From Labrys wisconsinensis (GTDB lineage: Bacteria; Pseudomonadota; Alphaproteobacteria; Rhizobiales; Labraceae): a stretch of DNA of 64,000 bases. The notes beneath the pieces are model-generated. The model was not told where the DNA came from. It searched no databases and was given only the letters and a program-made list of their open reading frames with translations. The position numbers and the translations under genes are program-made. Within the stretch, counting starts at the first letter, position 1. Each line of letters starts with the position of its first letter. The DNA lies in the NCBI RefSeq assembly GCF_030814995.1, contig NZ_JAUSVX010000018.1, positions 1 to 64,000 on the forward strand. The letters are read 5' to 3'. This document shows positions 35,264-45,492 of the stretch, piece after piece.

Positions 35264-37708
35264 ATGACCGACCTGCCCTCCTCCGCCAAGATCGTCATCA
35301 TCGGCGGCGGCATCATCGGCGCCTCCACCGCCTATCATCTGGCGAAGATGGGACTGACCGACGTGCTGCTCCTGGAGCGCGGCCAGCTCACCTCCGGCTC
35401 GACCTGGCACGCCGCCGGCCTGGTCGGGCAGCTGCGCACCAGCGCCAACATCACCCAGCTGCTCGGCTATTCCGTCGCGCTCTACGAGAAGCTCGAGGCG
35501 GAGACCGGCCTCGCGACCGGCTGGAAGAAGAACGGCGGGCTGCGCCTCGCCTGCAACGCCGAGCGCTGGATCGAGGTGAAGCGCCAGGCGACCACCGCCA
35601 AGAGCTTCGGCCTGGAGATGCACCTGCTGACGCCGAAGGAGGCGCAGGACCTGTGGCCGCTGATGCAGGTCGACGACGTGGTCGGCGCCGCCTTCCTGCC
35701 GACCGACGGCCAGGCCTCGCCCTCCGACATCGCCCAGTCGCTGGCCAAGGGCGCGCGCATGGGCGGCGTGACGATCCGCGAGGGCGTCACCGTCACCGGC
35801 ATCGAGGTGGTCGACGGCACAGCCAAGGCCGTGCTGACCGACCAGGGCCGCGTCGCGGCGGACAGCATCGTCATCTGCGCCGGGCAATGGTCGCGCGAGG
35901 TCGGGCGCATGGCCGGCGTCAACGTGCCCCTGGTGTCGATGCAGCACCAGTACCTGATCACCGAGCGGATCGAAGGCGTCACCTCGGGCCTGCCGACCCT
36001 GCGCGATCCCGACCGCCTGACCTATTGGAAGGAGGAGGTCGGCGGCCTGGTGATGGGCGGCTACGAGCCGAACCCGAAGCCCTGGGCCAATACCGGCGCG
36101 ACGCAGCCCTTCGCCTTCCAGCTTCTGGAGAACGACCTCGACCATTTCGAGCCGCTGATGGAGCAGGCCATCGGCCGCGTGCCGGCGATGCAGACCGCCG
36201 GCATCAAGAGCTTCATCAACGGCCCGGAGAGCTTCACGCCCGACGGCAACTTCATTCTCGGCGCCGCGCCGGAGACCAAGGGCGTCTTCGTCGGCTGCGG
36301 CTTCAACGCCTTCGGCATCGCCTCCGGCGGCGGCGCCGGCATGGCGCTGGCCGAATGGGTGGCCAGGGGCGAGCCGCCCTACGACCTGTGGGCGGTCGAC
36401 ATCCGCCGCTTCGGCAAGAACACGCTCGACACCGGCTGGGTGCGGGCGCGCACCATGGAGGCCTATGCCAAGCACTACACCATGGCCTGGCCCTTCGAGG
36501 AGCACCAGTCGGGCCGGCCGCTGCGCCGCTCGCCGCTCTACGACCGGCTGAGGGCGCAGGGCGCGGTGTTCGGCGAGAAGCTCGGCTGGGAGCGGCCGAA
36601 CTGGTTCGCCGCTGCGGGCGAAGAGGCGCGCGACATCTATTCCTATGGCCGCCAGAACTGGTTCGCCGCGGTCGGCCGCGAGCACCAGGCCTGCCGCGAG
36701 CGATCCGTGATCTTTGATCAGACATCCTTCGCCAAGTTCGCGGTGACGGGCCGCGACGCGGAGGCGGCGCTGTCCTGGCTCTGCGCCAACGACGTCGCCA
36801 GGAAGCCCGGCAGCCTGGTCTACACCCAGATGCTCAATGCCAAGGGCGGCATCGAGGCCGACCTCACCGTGTCGCGCCTCGCGCCCGACGCCTATTACAT
36901 CGTCACCGGCACCGGCTTTGCGACCCACGACCTCGACTGGATCGCCCGCAACATCCCCGCCGGGCTCGATGCCCGCGTCGCCGACGTCACCTCGCAGAAT
37001 GCCGTGCTGGTGCTGATGGGGCCGCGCTCTCGCGACATCCTCTCGGCGGTGAGCGAGGACGACGTCTCCAACGCCGCCTTCCCCTTCGGCTCGGTGCGGC
37101 GCCTTCGCGTCGCCGGGGCGCCGGTGCTGGCGCTGCGCGTCACCTATGTCGGCGAGCTCGGCTGGGAGCTGCACGTGCCGACCGAGTTCGCCGTCTCGGT
37201 CTACGAGGCGCTGACTGCGGCCGGCGCGCCGCACGGCCTCGCCAATGCCGGCTATCGCGCCATCGAGTCCCTGCGCCTGGAGAAGGGCTACCGCGCCTGG
37301 GGCGCCGAGATCGGCCCGGACCACACGCCCGACATGGCCGGTCTTTCCTGGGCGGTGAAGCTGAAGAAGGACATTCCCTTCCTCGGCCGCGAGGCGCTCG
37401 AGGCCCAGCGCAGGAAGCCGCTGCCGCGCCTGATGGCGGGCTTCCTGGTCGATGACCCCGATGTCGTGCTGCTCGGCCGCGAGACCATCTACCGCGACGG
37501 CCGGCGCTGCGGCTGGCTCGCCTCCGGCGGCTTCGGCTACACCCTGGGCAAGGGCGTCGGCTACGGCTACGTCCGCGATCCTGCCGGGGTCGATGCCGAT
37601 TACGTCCTCGCCGGACGCTACGAGCTGGAGGTCGCGACCGAGCGCGTGCCGGCGACCGTCTTCCTGGCGCCGCCCTATGATCCCGGCATGGCGCGCGTGA
37701 AGAGCTGA
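35264..37708 (+). CDS. Dimethylglycine/sarcosine dehydrogenase-type FAD oxidoreductase with GcvT domain
   Basis: 814 residues. The N-terminal DAO fold has KIVIIGGGIIGASTAYHLA and GSTWHAAGLVGQL; His49 is the residue that binds FAD covalently in the family. The middle FAO_M domain and C-terminal GcvT/folate domains (SFAKFAVTGRDAEAALSWLC, VTYVGELGWELHVPTE, RAIESLRLEKGYRAWG) complete the architecture. The reaction is N-demethylation of dimethylglycine or sarcosine, with electrons to ETF (etfBA at 5.2-6.9 kb) and formaldehyde to tetrahydrofolate. Exact substrate is not certain. Confidence 0.93.
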   Translation: MTDLPSSAKIVIIGGGIIGASTAYHLAKMGLTDVLLLERGQLTSGSTWHAAGLVGQLRTSANITQLLGYSVALYEKLEAETGLATGWKKNGGLRLACNAERWIEVKRQATTAKSFGLEMHLLTPKEAQDLWPLMQVDDVVGAAFLPTDGQASPSDIAQSLAKGARMGGVTIREGVTVTGIEVVDGTAKAVLTDQGRVAADSIVICAGQWSREVGRMAGVNVPLVSMQHQYLITERIEGVTSGLPTLRDPDRLTYWKEEVGGLVMGGYEPNPKPWANTGATQPFAFQLLENDLDHFEPLMEQAIGRVPAMQTAGIKSFINGPESFTPDGNFILGAAPETKGVFVGCGFNAFGIASGGGAGMALAEWVARGEPPYDLWAVDIRRFGKNTLDTGWVRARTMEAYAKHYTMAWPFEEHQSGRPLRRSPLYDRLRAQGAVFGEKLGWERPNWFAAAGEEARDIYSYGRQNWFAAVGREHQACRERSVIFDQTSFAKFAVTGRDAEAALSWLCANDVARKPGSLVYTQMLNAKGGIEADLTVSRLAPDAYYIVTGTGFATHDLDWIARNIPAGLDARVADVTSQNAVLVLMGPRSRDILSAVSEDDVSNAAFPFGSVRRLRVAGAPVLALRVTYVGELGWELHVPTEFAVSVYEALTAAGAPHGLANAGYRAIESLRLEKGYRAWGAEIGPDHTPDMAGLSWAVKLKKDIPFLGREALEAQRRKPLPRLMAGFLVDDPDVVLLGRETIYRDGRRCGWLASGGFGYTLGKGVGYGYVRDPAGVDADYVLAGRYELEVATERVPATVFLAPPYDPGMARVKS

Positions 37709-37845
37709 GCGGCGGCTTCCGGCAGGTCACGGGCGCATTGCCCCGAGGCCCCGCTGTGTGATATTGCGGCGCAAAATCCGACAGCGACACACGACAGCGT
37801 GGGCTTCGAGTTCCCTGGAGCAGCCCGCGGGAAACCGGTTTGATC

Positions 37846-39675
<1,830 letters not shown>

Positions 39676-39771
39676 GGCGGATTTCGCCGCCGGCGCGGCC
39701 GGTCCGAGCCTGCGCAGAACGCGCAGATGCCATGCTGCCCACGCATACCGACACGGGAACAAAACGAGGCC

Positions 39772-39788
39772 CGTTCAGTTTCGGTTCA
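39772..39788 (+). promoter_or_regulatory. GTTCAG-N5-GTTCAG direct repeat before the OpgC-like gene
   Basis: GTTCAG at 39772-39777 and 39783-39788, an 11-bp period typical of OmpR-family response regulators. It lies 66 nt upstream of the OpgC-like start. The regulator is not identified. Confidence 0.4.
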
Positions 39789-39853
39789 GCCCCGCCGTGA
39801 CAGACCTGTAGCTGATCTTCGGTGCTGGACCGGAGGGCAGTGGGAAGGACGTC

Positions 39854-41104
39854 ATGGCGGCAGCTCTCGAAACCACGTCGCAGACGCGTTCGGCTTCCCC
39901 GGCTCCGGCCAAGGGCGCGAGCCGCCAGCGCGACATCCGGCTCGACGTGTTTCGCGGCCTCGCCCTGCTGTTCATCACCGTCACCCATACCGGCCGCAAC
40001 TGGCTGATGGAGCTGCTGCCCTCGCATTTCGGCTTCAGCTCGGGCACGGAGATGTTCGTCTTCTGCTCCGGCATCGCCAGCGGTCTCGCCTTCGGGGCGC
40101 TGTTCCTGAAGCGCGGCTTCGCCATGGGCATGCTGCGCGTCGCCCACCGCATCTGGCAGATCTACTGGGTGCACATCGCCTCGTTCATCGGCGTGGTGGC
40201 GCTGACCATGCTGCTCGCCGGCTGGTTCGGCCGGCCCGACTATGTCTCCAACCTGCAGCAGGACGTGCTGCTCACCCATCCCCGGCAGGCGCTGTTCGGC
40301 CTGGTGACGCTGACCTATCTGCCGCCGCTGTTCGACATCCTGCCGCTCTACGTCGTCCTGCTGGCGATGATCCCGCTCGTCATGGCCGCCCGACGCCTGT
40401 CGCCGACCCTGCCCTTCCTGCTGGTCGGCTCGGCCTATGTCTATCTGTGGACCGTGGGTGGGCCGGACCTGCCGGGCAACCCGATCAACCCGAGCCAGCA
40501 CTGGCTGTTCAACCCGCTCGGCTGGCAGCTCCTGTTCTTCACCGGCTTCTTCATCGCCATGAAGTGGCTGCCGACGCCGGCGCCGGGCACGCCCTGGGCG
40601 TTGACCGCCTCGGTGACGGTGCTGCTCGCCTCGGTGCCGCTGAGCTGGCACGTGCTCTATGAGAATTTCGGCCTGTTCTCCTATATCCGCGAGGCGGTGC
40701 TGCCGGCGAACGACCGCTCGCATTTCCATCTGCTGCGCTTCGTGCACTTCCTGGCGGCCGCCTATCTCGCGGTCTCGCTGGTCGCGGCCTATCCTGGGCT
40801 GATGCGCTCGATCCCGGCCCGGATCCTGGCGATGATGGGCCGGGAGACGCTGGCGGTGTTCGTCGCCTCGGTGCCGATCGCCATCGTCAGCGGCACGATG
40901 CTGGACGCCTACGGCACCGGCCTCGACATCGTCCTGCCGGTGACGCTGCTCGGCTGGGCCGCCCTGGTCGCGGTCGCCTACGTCACCGCCACCCTCAAGG
41001 CCAGGCCCTGGGCCAAGGCCCCGGAACCGGTCGAGGCAGCGGGCGCCGCCGCGCCGCTGCAGCTCGCCATGGTCGGCGCCAAGAGCCCCGTCCGCCCGGG
41101 TTGA
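39854..41104 (+). CDS. OpgC-domain membrane protein
   Basis: 416 residues. About ten hydrophobic helices follow a short charged N-terminus (RQRDIRLDVFRGLALLFITV, the family start). GFSSGTEMFVFCSGIASGLAFG is the conserved OpgC block. OpgC-type acyltransferases add succinyl groups to osmoregulated periplasmic glucans. Alphaproteobacterial members with this layout are annotated the same way, but the acceptor is not proven. It has an 11-bp-period direct repeat upstream and stands alone between typA and the hicAB operon. Confidence 0.88.
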   Translation: MAAALETTSQTRSASPAPAKGASRQRDIRLDVFRGLALLFITVTHTGRNWLMELLPSHFGFSSGTEMFVFCSGIASGLAFGALFLKRGFAMGMLRVAHRIWQIYWVHIASFIGVVALTMLLAGWFGRPDYVSNLQQDVLLTHPRQALFGLVTLTYLPPLFDILPLYVVLLAMIPLVMAARRLSPTLPFLLVGSAYVYLWTVGGPDLPGNPINPSQHWLFNPLGWQLLFFTGFFIAMKWLPTPAPGTPWALTASVTVLLASVPLSWHVLYENFGLFSYIREAVLPANDRSHFHLLRFVHFLAAAYLAVSLVAAYPGLMRSIPARILAMMGRETLAVFVASVPIAIVSGTMLDAYGTGLDIVLPVTLLGWAALVAVAYVTATLKARPWAKAPEPVEAAGAAAPLQLAMVGAKSPVRPG

Positions 41105-41132
41105 GTCCGGCCCGGGCACCCGCCATCCCGCG

Positions 41133-41555
41133 TCAGGCGACGCGCCGCATGGAGCGCCGGACGCGGGCCTTGGCCGGCCTGGCCATCGAGCCTCGCTCGG
41201 AAGCCGGCACCTGACGGCCACAGGCCTGTCGAGCGGCCAGCTCCAGGACCTCTTCGCTCCACTGATCGAGGCTCTTGCCGCTCAGCTCGGCCGCGATGGC
41301 AGCTTCGGCGTGAACTGCCGGATCGATGCGAAGCATCAGGGTCCCGGAATAGGGCTTCTGGGCCTCCTTGCCGATTTTGGCGCAGGTTGCCAGGTAATCC
41401 TCCACGGCCTCGCGGAAGGCCGCCTTCAGGTCGGCCACCGTATCGGCATGAAAGGAGACGGCATCGGCGATGCCGGCGATCCTGCCAGAGAAAATTTCAT
41501 CATCCGCGTCGAATTCGATCCGGGCGGAATAGCCCCTATAGTTCATGACACTCAT
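41133..41555 (-). CDS. hicB: HicB-family antitoxin
   Basis: 140 residues. The N-terminal half is the degenerate RNase-H-like fold of HicB (YRGYSARIEFDADDEIFSG, then SFHADTVADLKAAFREAVED). The C-terminal half is a ribbon-helix-helix DNA-binding part (GTLMLRIDPAVHAEAAIAAE, then SLDQWSEEVLEL) with an Arg/Ala-rich tail. It neutralises HicA and represses the operon. It starts at 41555, so its ATG overlaps the stop of hicA by 4 nt, and toxin comes first. Confidence 0.92.
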   Translation of the reverse strand: MSVMNYRGYSARIEFDADDEIFSGRIAGIADAVSFHADTVADLKAAFREAVEDYLATCAKIGKEAQKPYSGTLMLRIDPAVHAEAAIAAELSGKSLDQWSEEVLELAARQACGRQVPASERGSMARPAKARVRRSMRRVA

Positions 41556-41806
41556 CGAGCCACTCCCAGGCTTCCGAGGAACTCGCGGGCCTCCCGGACC
41601 TGATACCGCCTGGCTTCTTCTTCCGGACAAGGACGGTGGAAGGTGACGATCTCGTCTCCGAACTTGAGCCGGATACGCGAACTCGTCCCTTCGACCATTT
41701 CGCAGCCTGCGGCTATCAGCAAGCTCTCGATATCGCACCAGTCGATCGTACCCGACACGGGATCGGCAAGCACAGTCTTGAGAGTACGCCTCTGCCTGCC
41801 GTTCAT
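41552..41806 (-). CDS. hicA: HicA-family mRNA interferase toxin
   Basis: 84 residues. It belongs to the HicA subfamily without the GSH motif: DWCDIESLLIAAGCEMVEGT and SSRIRLKFGDEIVTFHRPCP. In classical HicA the catalytic His follows Gly-Ser, and here that position is Ser (TSSR). His57 in TFHRPCP is an alternative candidate. It is the upstream gene of the ATGA-overlapped hicAB pair. It presumably cleaves mRNA when HicB is degraded. Confidence 0.9.
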   Translation of the reverse strand: MNGRQRRTLKTVLADPVSGTIDWCDIESLLIAAGCEMVEGTSSRIRLKFGDEIVTFHRPCPEEEARRYQVREAREFLGSLGVAR

Positions 41807-41902
41807 GAGCGCATCATCTCGGCCTCCGGTATGCGGCGGTGCTGACGATCATCGCGACGACCGCGCCGCAGAGCCCGGAGGCCGCACGACGCGCGACGCG
41901 CG

Positions 41903-41927
41903 ACGGGCGGCCCGTGGGGCCGCCCGT
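41903..41927. terminator. GC-rich hairpin between hicA and the fasciclin gene
   Basis: ACGGGCGGCCC (41903-41913), GTG, GGGCCGCCCGT (41917-41927): a perfect 11-bp stem with a 3-nt loop, 21 nt after the fasciclin stop. There is no T-run, so it may be rho-assisted or simply a stable 3' end structure. Confidence 0.45.
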
Positions 41928-41948
41928 TCCGTCTGCCGCCGGCCGGCC

Positions 41949-42500
41949 TCAGTTCGGCATCAGCACATGATCGACGGAATGGATCACGCCGTTCGACTGC
42001 ATGACGTCGGCGATGGTGACGGTGGAGGTGCCGCCCTTCTCGTCGGTGAGGGTGATGTGCTTGCCGTCCATCATCGCCGTCAGGGTCTCGCCCTCCAGCG
42101 TCTTGAGCTCGGCCTTGCCGCCGCCGGCCTTGATCTCGCCGGCGAGCACCTTGGAGGTCAGCCTGCCCGGCACGACGTGATAGGTGAGGATCTTGGTCAG
42201 CGTCGCCTTGTTCTCGGGCTTGACCAGCGTGTCGACCGTGCCGGCCGGCAGCATGCCGAAGGCGCTGTCGTCGGGCGCGAACACGGTGAAGGGGCCTTTG
42301 CCCTCGAGCGCGCCGACCAGGCCGGCGGCCTTGACCGCGGCGACGAGGGTCTTGTGGACCGGGGAGTTCACCGCGTTCTGGATGATGTTCTTGTTGGCGA
42401 ACATCGGCGCGCCGCCGACCATCGGATTGGCGAGCGCCGCCCCGGCGAAGGCGAGGGACCCGGCGAGGGCCGCGATGGTGAGCTTGGATCGGATGGACAT
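41949..42500 (-). CDS. Secreted fasciclin-domain protein
   Basis: 183 residues. The signal peptide is MSIRSKLTIAALAGSLAFAGAALA. A single FAS1 domain follows: NIIQNAVNSPVHKTLVAAVK, GKGPFTVFAPDDSAFGMLP, LTYHVVPGRLTSK and VMQSNGVIHSVDHVLMPN. Such proteins mediate adhesion or surface interactions in rhizobia. It stands alone, with no neighbour that hints at a specific partner. Confidence 0.95.
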   Translation of the reverse strand: MSIRSKLTIAALAGSLAFAGAALANPMVGGAPMFANKNIIQNAVNSPVHKTLVAAVKAAGLVGALEGKGPFTVFAPDDSAFGMLPAGTVDTLVKPENKATLTKILTYHVVPGRLTSKVLAGEIKAGGGKAELKTLEGETLTAMMDGKHITLTDEKGGTSTVTIADVMQSNGVIHSVDHVLMPN

Positions 42501-42717
42501 GGTCGTTTCCCGTTCGGTTGGCCACAGCTTGGCGGTCGCGGAAGCGGGTGCTTTCGCGTGGCGAGGAATTTCCCGTCGAGGCGGGGGACTGCCGGGCGGG
42601 GCGGACGATGCGCCGGGCCGCGGTCAAGGAAGGAACGGGCCGCGGCGCTCCGCAGTTGCGGTGCGGGCAGGCCAGGCGATCACAGCTTCGTGAAGACGGG
42701 GAGCCGGCCGTCGGCGA

Positions 42718-43554
42718 TCAGCCGAGCCGCTTGACTGCCGCCAGCGGGTCGCCGCTCGCGGCGATGCGGTCGATGCCGGCGGCGAGGCCCTCGATCGCCA
42801 CGGTCATGGTATGGCCGTTGGCATGGATCATGGTCTCGCCGTCGCGGACCAGCGCCACGTGGCCCTTCCAGGCCAGGAGGTCGCCGCGTCGCGCCTCGGC
42901 GAGCGCGATCGGGCTGCCGAGGCCCTGCGCCTGCATGTCGCTGTCGCGCGGACAGGCGATGCCGCAGGCGTGCAGCGCCGTCTGCACCAGGGCTGAGCAG
43001 TCGAGCCCGAGGCTGGTCTTGCCGCCCCACAGATAGGGCACGCCGAGGAACTGCTCGGCCACCCCGACCGGATCGTTCTCGACCGAGCCGAGCGGCTGCA
43101 GGTGGCGCGCGAACACGAAGCCGCCGCCCGCGAGCGCCAGGAACAGGCCGTCCTGCCCGGTCACCCGCACCTCGCTGCCGAGGCTGAGGGCCATGAGATA
43201 GGGCTGGCGGATCGACGGCGTGGGATAGAGGAAGGTGCGCACCGCGCCGACGCGGTGGGTCGGCGGCGCCGGCGCGCCGAGGCCGTTCGCCGGCATCCAG
43301 CCGACATAGCCGTCGCGGGCGAGCTGGCCCCAGGCCCAGCCCTCGGCCTCGTCGTAGATCGTCACCGCCTCGCCGAACAGCGCCTCGGTGTCGAGGCTGG
43401 TGGTGGGATCGGGCTCGCGCCGCAGCGCGATCGCCGTCTCGATCACCCGCCGCGCCACGCCCGGCACGAAGCGGGCTGCCTCGACCGTGCCGCGCAGATG
43501 CTCGGCGGCGAGGTCGGGACGGGCGGGCACCAGGCGGCGGTCGAAGGCGTTCAT
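42718..43554 (-). CDS. NlpC/P60-family cell-wall hydrolase (C40) with SH3 domains
   Basis: 278 residues. The N-terminal half carries SH3-like segments (EAVTIYDEAEGWAWGQLARD, GYVGWMPANGL). The C-terminal NlpC/P60 domain shows the catalytic Cys in LGLDCSALVQTALHACG, the His in AWKGHVALVRDGET, and a later polar residue near MIHANGH. It probably cleaves gamma-D-Glu-mDAP bonds. No signal peptide is seen, so it may act on recycled muropeptides in the cytoplasm. Its ATG overlaps the marR stop (ATGA), and pepB is upstream. Confidence 0.9.
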   Translation of the reverse strand: MNAFDRRLVPARPDLAAEHLRGTVEAARFVPGVARRVIETAIALRREPDPTTSLDTEALFGEAVTIYDEAEGWAWGQLARDGYVGWMPANGLGAPAPPTHRVGAVRTFLYPTPSIRQPYLMALSLGSEVRVTGQDGLFLALAGGGFVFARHLQPLGSVENDPVGVAEQFLGVPYLWGGKTSLGLDCSALVQTALHACGIACPRDSDMQAQGLGSPIALAEARRGDLLAWKGHVALVRDGETMIHANGHTMTVAIEGLAAGIDRIAASGDPLAAVKRLG

Positions 43555-43985
43555 CGCGGCAGGTCCTTGGCGTGCAGCACCAGGAGATCGCCGAGCCGCT
43601 CGACGAACAGGGCGCCGTCCACCGTGCGCTGGATGATGACGTTGCGCCGGTCGACCTCGTCGCGCCGGCGCGCGGTGAGCTTGAGCTTGGCCATGGTGTC
43701 GAGGGCTCGGGTGATGACCGGCTTGGTCACGGAGAGCTTGCCGGCGAGGCCGCGCACCGTGTGCGGCGGCGGCTCGAGATAGACGGTGAGCAGGATCGCA
43801 AGCTGCCGTGCCGACAGGTCCGGCTGCGCATCCCGGACCAGATCGAGCGTGAGATCGTGCCAGAGTTTCAGTGCCTGGACCGGGCGCAGCTCCACGGCCG
43901 TGGCCCCCTTCCCGCTCACGAGGCCGGCATTCTTCTCTCGTCCGGCGCGAAGAGCAAGCGAATCCATCCCGGCGGAGGCGACCAC
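43551..43985 (-). CDS. MarR-family winged-helix regulator
   Basis: 144 residues from the GTG at 43985, or 138 from an ATG at 43967. The winged helix is visible: LSARQLAILLTVYLEPPPHTVRGLAGKLSV is split by proline-rich turns, and VTKPVITRALDTMAKL is the recognition helix. The ending RTVDGALFVERLGDLL is shorter than in typical MarR proteins. The stop overlaps the NlpC/P60 start (ATGA) and pepB ends 3 nt before the GTG, so all three are one operon. It may regulate the operon itself. Confidence 0.85.
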   Translation of the reverse strand: MVASAGMDSLALRAGREKNAGLVSGKGATAVELRPVQALKLWHDLTLDLVRDAQPDLSARQLAILLTVYLEPPPHTVRGLAGKLSVTKPVITRALDTMAKLKLTARRRDEVDRRNVIIQRTVDGALFVERLGDLLVLHAKDLPR

Positions 43986-43988
43986 GGC

Positions 43989-45374
43989 TCAGCGGAACCG
44001 GTCGGCGAGATGGGCATAGAGCGCCCGCGCCGCCATCACCTCGGCGCCGAAGGGGCGGCCCGGACGGGCGGTCGGGGTCCAGCAGAACAGGTCGAAATGC
44101 GCATAGGCCCTGGCCTTCTCGACGAAGCGGCGCAGGAACAGCGCCGCCGTGATCGAGCCGGCGAAGGGACCGCCGGAGATGTGGTTGACGCTGGCGATCT
44201 TGGAGTCCAGCAGCGAGTCGTAGGGCGCCCACAGCGGCAGCCGCCAGGCCGGGTCGGCCTCGGCGAGGCCGTGCGCCTGCAGCGAGGCGGCGAGCTCGTC
44301 GCTGTCGGTGAACAGGGCCGGCAGCTCCGGGCCGAGCGCGACGCGGGCGGCGCCGGTCAGCGTCGCCATGTCGACGATCAGGTCCGGAGCCTCCTCGTCG
44401 GCCAGCGCCAGCGCATCGGCGAGGATCAGCCGTCCCTCGGCATCGGTGTTGCCGATCTCCACCGTCAGGCCCTTGCGCGAGGCCAGCACGTCGCTCGGGC
44501 GGAAGGCCGAGCCGGAGATGGCATTCTCCACCGCCGGCACGATCACGCGCAGACGCAGCTTCAGCCCGGCGCCCATGATCATGGCGGCGCAGGCGAGAAC
44601 GCAGGCCGCTCCGCCCATGTCCTTCTTCATCAGCGCCATGCTGCTCTCGGGCTTGATGTTGAGCCCGCCGGTGTCGAAGACGACACCCTTGCCCACCAGC
44701 GTGACCTTGGGCGCGGTCGGATCGCCCCAGGTGAAGTCGAGCAGGCGCGGCGCCCGCGCCGCCGCCCGGCCGACGGCGTGGACCATCGGGAAGTTCTGGC
44801 TGAGCAGCTCGGCGCCGACCACGGCGCGCATCGCAGCGCCGTGCCGCTCGGCAAGGCCGCGCATCGCCGCCTCCAGCTCCTCCGGGCCGAGATCGTTGGC
44901 CGGCGTGTTGATCAGGTCGCGGCCGAGGGCGACGGCCTCGGCGATGCGGCCGAGCTCGGCGCCGTCGACCCCCTCGGGCAGCACCAGGCGCACCGGCTTG
45001 TCCTCGCCCCCGCGATAGCGGGTGAAGCGATAGCTGCCGGTCAGCCAGCCGAGCGCGGCCAGGCGCGCATCGTGCGGCGCGTTGGCGAAACGGTAGAGGC
45101 CCGGCGGCAGCGCCGTCGCCAGCTTGCCCGGCAGGAAGCCGTCGCGCTGGCGGGCGTCGGGCCCCTCCAGGCCGAAGAGCACGCCGGCGAGGCTGCCGGC
45201 CGCGTCTGGGAGCAGGAGGTGCTGGCCGGCCTTGGGCTCGAAGCCGGCGGCGGCGACCCAGTCGCGCTGCGGCTGCGGCAGGGCCGCCAGCACACCGCCG
45301 ATCGTCGCCGGCGTGACGAACCAGATCGGGCGGGCGCTGGACGCTTCGTCGCCGGCGGCGAGGAGGGCATGCAT
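43989..45374 (-). CDS. Leucyl aminopeptidase (M17 family)
   Basis: 461 residues. The two-metal M17 aminopeptidase removes N-terminal residues from peptides. The catalytic C-terminal half shows VTLVGKGVVFDTGGLNIKPE (metal-binding Lys and Asp), MALMKKDMGGAACVL, and the family signature NTDAEGRLILADALA. The start MHALLAAGDEASSARPIWFV fits the alphaproteobacterial PepB-like subgroup. It is first in an operon with marR and an NlpC/P60 hydrolase. That suggests turnover of peptides, perhaps those from peptidoglycan. Confidence 0.94.
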   Translation of the reverse strand: MHALLAAGDEASSARPIWFVTPATIGGVLAALPQPQRDWVAAAGFEPKAGQHLLLPDAAGSLAGVLFGLEGPDARQRDGFLPGKLATALPPGLYRFANAPHDARLAALGWLTGSYRFTRYRGGEDKPVRLVLPEGVDGAELGRIAEAVALGRDLINTPANDLGPEELEAAMRGLAERHGAAMRAVVGAELLSQNFPMVHAVGRAAARAPRLLDFTWGDPTAPKVTLVGKGVVFDTGGLNIKPESSMALMKKDMGGAACVLACAAMIMGAGLKLRLRVIVPAVENAISGSAFRPSDVLASRKGLTVEIGNTDAEGRLILADALALADEEAPDLIVDMATLTGAARVALGPELPALFTDSDELAASLQAHGLAEADPAWRLPLWAPYDSLLDSKIASVNHISGGPFAGSITAALFLRRFVEKARAYAHFDLFCWTPTARPGRPFGAEVMAARALYAHLADRFR

Positions 45375-45492
45375 GGGACGGGACTCTCCGAAGGGACGGG
45401 CCGGGATCAGCCGCGACGGCGCGTGACACGCCCGGCGACGCTGCGCCCGGGCGATCCGGGGCAAGGCCCCGCGAGCCCGCCGCAAGCGGACA

